From contig JABUMY010000001.1 of the NCBI GenBank assembly GCA_013327885.1, positions 62,001 through 126,000 on the forward strand: DNA of 64,000 nucleotides, in the 5' to 3' direction. The notes beneath the pieces are model-generated. The model saw only the letters and a list, made by a program, of their open reading frames with translations, did not search any database and was not told the origin of the DNA. This document shows, one piece after another, positions 56,294 to 63,160 of this stretch. This stretch comes from Flavisolibacter longurius (GTDB lineage Bacteria; Bacteroidota; Bacteroidia; Chitinophagales; Chitinophagaceae). Position 1 is the stretch's first letter. Each line of letters begins with the position of its first letter. Made by a program: the position numbers and the translations under genes.

Positions 56294-56830
56294 ATGGAAC
56301 CTCTTATGGCAACAATTATATTATTTGCTGGCAACTTTGCGCCTCGTGGTTGGGCCTTTTGCAACGGGCAGATTTTATCGATCGCACAAAATACCGCTCT
56401 ATTTGCTTTGCTGGGTACCACCTATGGTGGTAATGGCCAAACCACATTTGCCCTTCCTGACCTTCGCGGAAGAACGCCTGTTGGTACAGGACAAGGCCCG
56501 GGACTGTCTGGCATTGATCTGGGTGAGGTGGCAGGTACAGAAACGGTCACGCTGATCATTAGCAATATGCCGGCGCATAATCATGTGATAACCGTTAATC
56601 CCAAGGCTATAAACGCAGCAGGTGATACTTCCAATCCAACAGGCGCTTACCTTGCCAACTCCGGTGCACTGGACAAGGAGTTCAAAGCAACAGGCACGCT
56701 TGTAAACATGGGTGCCGCAACCGCTACGTCAAATATTGCCGGTGGTAGCCAGCCTTTCAGCATCCGGAATCCTTACCTTGGTATGAATTACATCATTGCC
56801 ATGGAGGGGATCTTTCCTTCACGCAACTAA
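56294..56830 (+). CDS. Phage tail collar (Mdp/microcystin-dependent-type) protein
   Basis: A 178-residue protein of the bacterial tail-collar family, best known from MdpB-type microcystin-dependent proteins. Signature at the N-terminus: ATIILFAGNFAPRGWAFCNGQILSIAQNTALFALLGTTYGGNGQTTFALPDLRGRTPVG (about residues 6-64), followed by a repetitive, Gly/Thr/Ala-rich trimer-like region and ending RNPYLGMNYIIAMEGIFPSRN. The collar domain forms trimeric fibre tips in phages. Here there are no other phage genes, so it is probably a bacterial surface or intracellular protein that has adopted the fold. It sits in one operon-like run with T9SS-sorted, LRR and sulfotransferase genes. Confidence 0.92.
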   Translation: MEPLMATIILFAGNFAPRGWAFCNGQILSIAQNTALFALLGTTYGGNGQTTFALPDLRGRTPVGTGQGPGLSGIDLGEVAGTETVTLIISNMPAHNHVITVNPKAINAAGDTSNPTGAYLANSGALDKEFKATGTLVNMGAATATSNIAGGSQPFSIRNPYLGMNYIIAMEGIFPSRN

Positions 56831-56842
56831 TTGTCAGAGCCT

Positions 56843-57421
56843 ATGATAATTGATGCCGGTTGGTGGCGACAGTTGTCGCAACCCTGGAAAAATGCCTTTG
56901 CCGAAGTCTTTTTTACACATAGCAACGAGCCAACTTCCGAAGAGTTGGCTCACTTGTTTGCCTCACCGGCACTTCGGTTTGCCGGTCCGGAAGCCCCCCA
57001 TCCAAACATGTCGTTTCCACTCGCCGATCTTTCTGGCGTAAGGGACCTGGTCAACCTGCAAGTGCTGGTGGTCATTTATCATGAATTGGAAAGCATCGAT
57101 GCCCTGGCGCCGTTGACAAACCTGAAAGCCGTTTTCCTGCACAACAACCGGATCAAAAGCCTTCGGGGTATCGAATCCCACTTTGGCCTGGAGCAGCTTT
57201 ATCTTCAGTTCAATGAGATCGAAAGCATTCGCGAAGTAGAAAAGCTGACCAACCTACGGGAATTGTACATTCATGACAACCGGCTCAACTCACTGGAAGG
57301 CTTAACCGAAGCCCACAGCGATCATTTAAAAAGACTGGTGTGTCTCCCCAATGAAAGTCTGAAGCAAAAAGAGCTGATACGGGTAGAGCGGGAACTTTAT
57401 ATCCGTTGTCATGGTCTTTAG
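56843..57421 (+). CDS. Leucine-rich repeat protein
   Basis: A 192-residue protein with about four to five leucine-rich repeats of the 22-residue bacterial/SDS22 type: LVNLQVLVVIYHELESIDALAPL, LTNLKAVFLHNNRIKSLRGI, FGLEQLYLQFNEIESIREVEKL, LTNLRELYIHDNRLNSLEGL. The first 60 residues are helical, with a possible cap. There is no signal peptide. It probably binds a protein partner, perhaps the tail-collar protein or a modifying enzyme encoded beside it. I use the ATG at 56843; a TTG at 56831 directly after the preceding stop codon is also possible. It starts 12 bp after the tail-collar gene. Confidence 0.88.
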   Translation: MIIDAGWWRQLSQPWKNAFAEVFFTHSNEPTSEELAHLFASPALRFAGPEAPHPNMSFPLADLSGVRDLVNLQVLVVIYHELESIDALAPLTNLKAVFLHNNRIKSLRGIESHFGLEQLYLQFNEIESIREVEKLTNLRELYIHDNRLNSLEGLTEAHSDHLKRLVCLPNESLKQKELIRVERELYIRCHGL

Positions 57422-57451
57422 GTTTTCCCTGATTTTTCAAAATAGTTTGTT

Positions 57452-58426
57452 TTGAATTCTTCATCCCTGGCCAATTGGGTGCCGCTGCAGCTACACAAGT
57501 CTAGTACGGAACTTCTGTTCGAATGGCTGTACCTGGGTGAAAAAAAATTTACCGAACCTTTTTTCGACGATACGATCCTGGCCTGCCGCCGCACTTATCC
57601 CGACCAGCGTCGCTACAAAGTGGTTTCGGATTTGGACATGCTGCTGCAGTGGGGCGAAGGTCTTTCTTCTCTGCTCGTTACGGGCATCGTTTTTCATGTA
57701 TCACGTTGTGGTTCTACCTTGCTCTCGCAGTTGCTGGCGGCTGATGAAAAAAACAGTGTGCTTTCCGAAGTGCCATTTTTGGATGCGGCTTTGCGACTGC
57801 CCTTCCAGCGAAAAGAAATAACGACCGAAAAAGCGGAAGCTTGTTTCCGGGCAGCACTCTCCTTTTACGGCCAGCAACGGGCAGCTGTGCAAGAGCGGCT
57901 TTTTATCAAAGCCGATAGCTGGCACCTGCATTTTTACCAGCAGCTTCGCAGGCTTTTTCCGACCGTTCCCTTTTTTCTCCTGTTTCGGGAACCGGTGGGT
58001 GTCATCCGTTCGCAACAGCGGCAGCGGGGTATTCATTCGGTACCGGGAATGATCGAACCCGACGTACTGCAGTTGACAGCTGCACAAAGCGGGGACTACA
58101 ATCTCGATCGGTACATGACTGCTGTGTTGGAAGGATTTTACCGCCAGATGATTCACATCCTGCAAACTGACCTATTGGCCTTTCCGCTGCATTATGGAGA
58201 TGGAATGGAAAACAACATTCTCCAGCTTTACCAACAACTTCATCTTCCTGTCAACAGTCAACTCGCTACTGTTTTTAACGAACGTTGTCGCTTTGATGCC
58301 AAACGTCCGAAACAGGTATTTGCCGAAGAAGTGAGGAAAGAAGCCATTCCTGAATTCCTTACACTTGCTTCAGAACGTTACCAACAATTGGTTGCGCTCA
58401 GTGCAAACGATCGTTCAGTTTTGTAA
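57452..58426 (+). CDS. Sulfotransferase family protein (TTG start)
   Basis: A 324-residue PAPS-dependent sulfotransferase-like protein. The 5'-phosphosulfate-binding loop is FHVSRCGSTLLSQLL (residues 81-95). The 3'-phosphate-binding region is seen in FFLLFREPVGVIRSQQRQRG, with the RxPxxxxxS pattern. FIKADSWHLHFYQQLRRLFP and later Arg-rich segments fit the fold. It transfers sulfate from PAPS to a hydroxyl or amino group; the acceptor is unknown. No ATG is found before residue 63, and TTG at 57452 gives a full domain, so a TTG start is proposed. Its 3' end overlaps the oppositely oriented APS kinase gene by 29 bp; that enzyme makes PAPS, the sulfate donor. Confidence 0.85.
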   Translation: MNSSSLANWVPLQLHKSSTELLFEWLYLGEKKFTEPFFDDTILACRRTYPDQRRYKVVSDLDMLLQWGEGLSSLLVTGIVFHVSRCGSTLLSQLLAADEKNSVLSEVPFLDAALRLPFQRKEITTEKAEACFRAALSFYGQQRAAVQERLFIKADSWHLHFYQQLRRLFPTVPFFLLFREPVGVIRSQQRQRGIHSVPGMIEPDVLQLTAAQSGDYNLDRYMTAVLEGFYRQMIHILQTDLLAFPLHYGDGMENNILQLYQQLHLPVNSQLATVFNERCRFDAKRPKQVFAEEVRKEAIPEFLTLASERYQQLVALSANDRSVL

Positions 58427-58934
58427 GCACAAACGACAACAATTGCCGGCTGGCTTCGTTCACACCGGTCGTGCTGGTGTCGATGACAAGATCAGCCTCT
58501 CTTGGCTCTTCGTAAGGATCATTGATGCCCGTGAGGTTGTGGATCTTTTCCGGATCGTTATCGGGCAAAAGCGCTTTGCGATAAAGGCTTTTGGGATCTC
58601 TCTCCAATAGAACCGGTAGCGGGCAATGTACCCAGATGGTGAAAGCATGATAACGATTTTTTATTTCCCGGCGGCTTTCTTCAAAAGGGTTTATGGCTGC
58701 TATAATAGCGATGGTGCCTTGCAGGCAATAATCGTTTGCGATCCTTGCCAGCCGGCCCATATTTTCTTTGCGGTCAGCGGCCGAAAAACCAAGGTCTTTG
58801 CAAAGTGTTTTCCGGTACACATCACCATCGATAACAGCCGCGGCAAGGCCCCTGTTCACAAGGTCTTCTTGCAGCTTTTCGGCCAGCGTAGATTTGCCGG
58901 CACCGGGTAAGCCTGTGAATTGAAGCAGAAGCAT
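58398..58934 (-). CDS. cysC: Adenylylsulfate (APS) kinase
   Basis: A 178-residue APS kinase that phosphorylates adenosine 5'-phosphosulfate to PAPS. P-loop GLPGAGKST at residues 8-16; IDGDVYRKTLCKDLGFSAADRKENMGRLA contains the APS-binding DGD and the RxENxxR motif; ESRREIKNRYHAFTIWVHCPLPVLLERDPKSLYRKAL and the PYEEPREADLVIDT segment complete the family signature. No ATP sulfurylase gene is in this window. Converging with the sulfotransferase gene (29-bp overlap), it is well placed to supply its co-substrate, although it could also serve general sulfate assimilation. Confidence 0.96.
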   Translation of the reverse strand: MLLLQFTGLPGAGKSTLAEKLQEDLVNRGLAAAVIDGDVYRKTLCKDLGFSAADRKENMGRLARIANDYCLQGTIAIIAAINPFEESRREIKNRYHAFTIWVHCPLPVLLERDPKSLYRKALLPDNDPEKIHNLTGINDPYEEPREADLVIDTSTTGVNEASRQLLSFVLTKLNDRLH

Positions 58935-58940
58935 AGCGTT

Positions 58941-58968
58941 GAATGGTGAGTGGTCAGTGGTGAGTGAT
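58941..58968. repeat. Degenerate 7-bp tract, units like GAGTGGT
   Basis: Units GAATGGT, GAGTGGT, CAGTGGT, GAGTGAT, starting 7 bp upstream of the cysC start codon. Confidence 0.85.
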
Positions 58969-58983
58969 AGCCTGTTTTTATTT

Positions 58984-59025
58984 CACGTTTCACGTTTGAC
59001 GTTTCGCGTCTCACGTCTCACGTTC
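58984..59025. repeat. Degenerate 7-bp tract, units CACGTTT/CACGTCT
   Basis: Units CACGTTT, CACGTTT, GACGTTT, CGCGTCT, CACGTCT, CACGTTC, ending 3 bp before the stop codon of the HEAAH gene. Confidence 0.9.
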
Positions 59026-59027
59026 CT

Positions 59028-59516
59028 TCAATCCCGCAGCCATTTGGTCATGGTTGGATAAAACGGGCCGTCGCCCCTTGTTGTGGTCATCTGCAGCCAC
59101 TCCAGTACAGGCACGCCAAAGTATCTTCCTTCCTTAAAGTTTTCTACAATCGAATCACTGCCCTGGTGGTAGCCATCTTTATGAAATACAAAACAAGGGT
59201 CAATGTGGAGGTGAATGCAGGCGGCATAACTCCAGGCGATGGCCATCATTTCTTCAGCTGGTGCATCCGGTCGTTTGCCAATGGCCGGTCCGTCAAGATG
59301 CTTTCGTTCGGCCGCAGGCACAACAGCAAGGTGCGCCGCTTCGTGCAATATATCGCCGGGGTGAAGCAGTTGTTGCCGGTCAAACAGGATCCGTCCGTCA
59401 CGTATCAACAGTCCCGGTAAAAAACATTCGTCCGGCGCTAGCGCCTCTTCTGCGGTTTCTATACCAATGGTGCGGAGAAAGTTAATCGCCGTTTGAAAAT
59501 AGAGGTCGTTGTTCAT
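59028..59516 (-). CDS. Zincin-like protein with HEAAH motif
   Basis: A 162-residue soluble protein whose most notable feature is GDILHEAAHLAVVP, an HExxH zinc-peptidase motif with His58, Glu59 and His62. A downstream EEMMAIAWSYAACIHL (Glu88/Glu89) could supply the third ligand, as in gluzincins. The rest of the fold (DECFLPGLLIRDGRILFDRQQLLHPG before; GPFYPTMTKWLRD at the end) is not recognised. Whether it is an active peptidase is unproven. Its start codon overlaps the stop codon of the hydroxylase-like gene by four bases (ATGA), which implies coupled translation and a shared task. Confidence 0.8.
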   Translation of the reverse strand: MNNDLYFQTAINFLRTIGIETAEEALAPDECFLPGLLIRDGRILFDRQQLLHPGDILHEAAHLAVVPAAERKHLDGPAIGKRPDAPAEEMMAIAWSYAACIHLHIDPCFVFHKDGYHQGSDSIVENFKEGRYFGVPVLEWLQMTTTRGDGPFYPTMTKWLRD

Positions 59517-60220
59517 GAGATTTCGTCTTCCAGTTGTGCTGCCAATGCCAGTGAAACAGGCGTGTTCATCCGGCGAAGCTCGTTGACCATTTTTTGTTTG
59601 GATGCCGCGTCATACGCATTGGTACTTTCTTCTTCTGCGTTTTTTTGCAGCACGGCCCCTGTTGTTAGCACCTCCCGCAGCCAGTCGTTCACCAGGCAAT
59701 CCACTACCAGGTGAACCCGGTCGGTAGTCCCCTTGTTCTGCACACGGTGCCGCAGGCAAAGATTCATGTACCAGCATTCTCCTTCCTTTAGCTGTAACTT
59801 CTCATCATCGAGGTAGAACGAAACAGCCGGGTTAGTGACTACGGGTATATGCAACCGGGCTTCGCCATCTTCAAAACGCAGGGCCGTATCGCGGTGTTCT
59901 TTGATCACGGCACCGGCCTGCAGTTTCATCAGGCGAACAGCCGTTTTTTCGCAGGGGAAAGCTTGCAGCACCGATTGAATGTAAGGACAGGCCTGGAGCA
60001 AAACAGTATCCTGGTATTGGCCTGCGCTGGCCACTTCGGCATGCACTGCAAAAATGTTTTCTGTTTCTCCGTTGATGGAGCGGAGGGGCAGCACCGTCCA
60101 CCCGCCTTCGTAATGCGCCTTGTTGTAATGCTGCTTCCAGTGTGCGGCTTCCAGTGACGCTACCTCGGCCTTCATTTTCTCTGCATCGAATTGCTGTGGC
60201 AGTTGTGCGTATTTAAGCAT
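59513..60220 (-). CDS. Aspartyl/asparaginyl beta-hydroxylase-like dioxygenase
   Basis: A 235-residue cupin-fold protein of the Asp/Asn beta-hydroxylase family, which uses 2-oxoglutarate and Fe(II) to hydroxylate Asp, Asn or other residues. Diagnostic stretches: VRLMKLQAGAVIKEHRDTALRFEDGEARLHIPVVTNP (iron-binding His109 and the RLHxPxxTN motif), then EGECWYMNLCLRHRVQNKGTTDRVHLVVD (second His about 158 or 170, and the NxxxxRxHLVVD 2-oxoglutarate-binding segment). About 60 extra residues at the C-terminus are helical. It reads into the HEAAH gene with a 4-bp overlap. Proposed substrate: a protein or peptide from the same cluster, but this is inference. Confidence 0.88.
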   Translation of the reverse strand: MLKYAQLPQQFDAEKMKAEVASLEAAHWKQHYNKAHYEGGWTVLPLRSINGETENIFAVHAEVASAGQYQDTVLLQACPYIQSVLQAFPCEKTAVRLMKLQAGAVIKEHRDTALRFEDGEARLHIPVVTNPAVSFYLDDEKLQLKEGECWYMNLCLRHRVQNKGTTDRVHLVVDCLVNDWLREVLTTGAVLQKNAEEESTNAYDAASKQKMVNELRRMNTPVSLALAAQLEDEIS

Positions 60221-60372
60221 AGCCTTGATTCGTACCCGAAATGTACTCTATTTGCTGCGTTAGGAAAAATGGGAAACGGCAACACAAACATTTCTTCGGT
60301 TTAAAAACAGTAATGCTGTTGTTCTATGCAAAACAGGAGATTAATTCTCTCCGAAACCGTAATTTGGACCAA

Positions 60373-61512
60373 ATGATTTTCATGGGTCGATATGTACTTT
60401 TTTTTGTCTTTTTGTTTTCAGTTGCCGTTGCCAGTGCCCAACCCAAACGGGCAAAGGACATGGGGCTTTCCATTGGCGTGCTGCCTGCCGGCAAGAATAA
60501 CGCCATCACCGATGTGGCAGGCGTGCAGGTAGGGCAAGTGACCATTATGCGTGCCGACTCAATACGGACAGGCGTGACCGTTATCCTCCCGCACACCGGC
60601 AATCTTTTCCAGCAAAAACTACCGGCGGCTGTTTATGTAGGCAATGGTTTTGGCAAGCTGGCCGGCACCACGCAGGTAAAAGAACTGGGTAACCTCGAAT
60701 CACCGGTTGTTCTTACCAATACCTTAAATGTTGCTACGGCCATGGAGGCCGTCATTGATTATACGCTGGTACAAAAAGGAAACGAAGGCGTGCAATCGGT
60801 AAATGCGGTGGTGGGTGAAACCAACGATGGTTATCTCAACGACATCCGCGGACGCCATGTGCGGAAAGAAGACGTGTTGCTGGCCATACGGCAGGCACGA
60901 AGCGGCCCGGTGGAAGAAGGTTCCGTGGGTGCCGGAACAGGCACGGTTTGTTTTGGCTTTAAAGGCGGCATTGGTACGGCTTCGCGAAAGCTGCCACAGT
61001 CGCTGGGCGGCTATACCGTGGGGGTGCTGGTGCAAAGCAATTTTGGCGGCGTGCTGCAGGTAGATGGTGTACCGGTGGGAGAGGAACTCAAAAAATATTA
61101 CCTGCGGGATCAACTCAATAACACGGTGGACGGCTCCTGCATGATCGTCGTCGCTACCGATGCGCCGCTTGATAGCCGCAACCTCGAACGCTTGGCACAA
61201 CGGGCTTTTATGGGACTGGCTAGAACCGGCGGCATTGCCTCCAACGGCAGCGGCGATTATGTGATCGCTTTTTCCACGGATTCTACCCTTCGTATTCCGC
61301 ATCAAACCAGTGAGCCCCGGCAAACCGTTAGCCTGTTGCACAACGATGCCGTTTCGCCGCTTTTTATGGCGGCCATTGAAGCTACCGAAGAAGCCATCAT
61401 CAATTCGCTGCTGACGGCACGAACCATAAAAGGCAAGGGTGGCCGGCAGGTAGAGGCGCTGCCGCACGATAAGCTGATTCCCATTTTATTGAAGTATAAC
61501 CGTCTCCGTTAG
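60373..61512 (+). CDS. Secreted P1 family peptidase (DmpA/BapA-like)
   Basis: A 379-residue member of the DmpA/L-aminopeptidase D-esterase family, made as a proenzyme that cleaves itself to expose a nucleophile. A signal peptide is present (VAVASAQ). Seen: LSIGVLPAGKNNAITDVAGVQVGQVTI at the start, VYVGNGFGKLAGTTQVKELGNLESPVVLTNTLNV, VVGETNDGYLNDIRG, GSVGAGTGTVCFGFKGGIGTASR, and NTVDGSCMIVVATDAPLDSRNLERLAQRA, where the Ser after Gly is the predicted nucleophile. It releases N-terminal residues, including beta- or D-amino acids in some members. The ATG at 60373 is chosen to give the signal peptide. Confidence 0.94.
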   Translation: MIFMGRYVLFFVFLFSVAVASAQPKRAKDMGLSIGVLPAGKNNAITDVAGVQVGQVTIMRADSIRTGVTVILPHTGNLFQQKLPAAVYVGNGFGKLAGTTQVKELGNLESPVVLTNTLNVATAMEAVIDYTLVQKGNEGVQSVNAVVGETNDGYLNDIRGRHVRKEDVLLAIRQARSGPVEEGSVGAGTGTVCFGFKGGIGTASRKLPQSLGGYTVGVLVQSNFGGVLQVDGVPVGEELKKYYLRDQLNNTVDGSCMIVVATDAPLDSRNLERLAQRAFMGLARTGGIASNGSGDYVIAFSTDSTLRIPHQTSEPRQTVSLLHNDAVSPLFMAAIEATEEAIINSLLTARTIKGKGGRQVEALPHDKLIPILLKYNRLR

Positions 61513-61536
61513 TTTTTATCCCTTTTAAAATAGCGT

Positions 61537-63072
61537 ATGCGAACCCTTTTTTTTGCTGTTATAATTTTCTTTTCTACACAAGTGGCGGCACAAACCACCA
61601 TCGACTATTCTTTGCCGGTGTTTACCGACAAGCAACGGGTTGAAAAAATAAAAGTCGCCCTCCCGTTGATCGATAAATTGTATAAAGACTTTGCAGCACG
61701 GGTGCATTCACCGGGCTTTGTGTATGGTATTGTGGTGGATGGGCAACTGATCAGCACAGGAGAAACCGGCTTTACCCAGGTGGATAAAAAGCTACCGGCA
61801 ACCAAGCAGTCTGCCTTTCGCATTGCTTCCATGACCAAAAGCTTTACGGCAATGGCTATCCTGCAGTTGCGGGATGCAGGCAAACTACAGTTGGATGATC
61901 CCGTATCGAAATACATCCCCGCTTTTGCGAAGCAGGCCTTTCCGGCAAGCGATGCACCACCGGTAACGGTTCGTCACCTGCTGTCGCATGCGGCCGGTTT
62001 TCCGGAAGACAATCCCTGGGGCGACCGCCAACTGGACCAGCCGGAGGCGGAACTAAAGCGCCTGATCGAAAAGGGCATCCGTTATTCCAATGTGCCCGGT
62101 GTGGCCTACGAGTACAGCAATCTTGGGTTTACGCTACTGGGACAGATCATCAAAGCCGTTACAGGAAAATCTTACCAGGCTTATATCAATGAATCCATTT
62201 TGCGTCCTCTCGGTATGGCACATACGTATTGGGAAGTGGACGCTGTGCCTGCCGCCATCCTGGCGAAAGGTTATCGCTGGCTTAACGGGGAATGGGCAGA
62301 ACAGCCCATGCTTCACGACGGCACCTGGGGTGCCATGGGCGGCATGATCACCACCCTGGAAGATTTCAGTAAATACATGGCCCTGCACCTTTCGGCATGG
62401 CCCGCCCGAAGTGATAAGGAAAGTGGCGTGCTGAAACGCAGCTCCCTGCGGGAAATGCACCATCCCTGGAACCTCTCTTCCCTCAACTGGAACTATGCCC
62501 TTCCTTCCGGTCGCAAATGTCCTACCGCTACGGCTTATACGTATGGCCTGCGCTGGAGCAAAGACTGTGAAGACCGGATTGGTATTGGACACAGCGGCGG
62601 CTTGCCGGGCTTTGGCTCCAACTGGCAGGTGTTGCCAGAGTATGGTATTGGCGTGGTGTGCTTCAGCAATGTGACCTATGCACCCACAACCGGCATCAAC
62701 ACGCAGGTGCTGGATACGCTGGTGCGACTGGCGAAACTTGCAGCGCGGCAGGTACAGCCTTCTTCCATTTTGCAAAAGAGAAAAGACCAATTGGCAAAGC
62801 TGTTACCCAATTGGCAGGGCGCCGAAGCATCAGGCATTTTTGCGGAGAATTTTTTCCTGGATTATTTCGCTGATTCTTTGCGCAAAGACGCGAAAGCCAT
62901 TTTTGAAAGGGCCGGCACCATCACCAGGGTGGGTGAACTAAAAGCACAGAATGGTCTGCGGGGAACTTTCTTGCTGGAAGGAGAAAAGAGCAATGTGGAG
63001 GTGTTCTTTACCCTAACCCCGGAAGCGGCACCCCTGATCCAGGAATACCGGATTCGGTTGCGGGAGAAATAA
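61537..63072 (+). CDS. Secreted serine hydrolase, beta-lactamase fold
   Basis: A 511-residue penicillin-binding-protein-like serine hydrolase. Signal peptide at residues 1-18 (TQVAAQ). Motifs: ASMTKSFTAMAIL (Ser-x-x-Lys), YEYSNLGFTLLGQII (Tyr-x-Asn), and GIGHSGGLPGFGSNW (third motif, His-Ser-Gly). The C-terminal 120 residues form an extra domain of helices and strands. It shares the fold with the protein at 4767 but little beyond the motifs. It lies 24 bp after the P1 peptidase gene, so the pair is probably one transcript that processes peptides, possibly with unusual amino acids. Confidence 0.94.
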   Translation: MRTLFFAVIIFFSTQVAAQTTIDYSLPVFTDKQRVEKIKVALPLIDKLYKDFAARVHSPGFVYGIVVDGQLISTGETGFTQVDKKLPATKQSAFRIASMTKSFTAMAILQLRDAGKLQLDDPVSKYIPAFAKQAFPASDAPPVTVRHLLSHAAGFPEDNPWGDRQLDQPEAELKRLIEKGIRYSNVPGVAYEYSNLGFTLLGQIIKAVTGKSYQAYINESILRPLGMAHTYWEVDAVPAAILAKGYRWLNGEWAEQPMLHDGTWGAMGGMITTLEDFSKYMALHLSAWPARSDKESGVLKRSSLREMHHPWNLSSLNWNYALPSGRKCPTATAYTYGLRWSKDCEDRIGIGHSGGLPGFGSNWQVLPEYGIGVVCFSNVTYAPTTGINTQVLDTLVRLAKLAARQVQPSSILQKRKDQLAKLLPNWQGAEASGIFAENFFLDYFADSLRKDAKAIFERAGTITRVGELKAQNGLRGTFLLEGEKSNVEVFFTLTPEAAPLIQEYRIRLREK

Positions 63073-63160
63073 ATTTTGGTGTAAATTCAGGAAGCGCAAC
63101 GACAATCCGTTTTTCGTATGCGTCCTCCAGTTGTACTTCTTTACACCCAAAAAAAATTTT

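Noticed and set aside
56294-56830. Prophage remnant suggested by the tail-collar gene
   Set aside because: No capsid, terminase, integrase or lysis genes are nearby, and neighbours are T9SS, LRR and sulfotransferase genes; the Mdp-type collar family is common outside phages.
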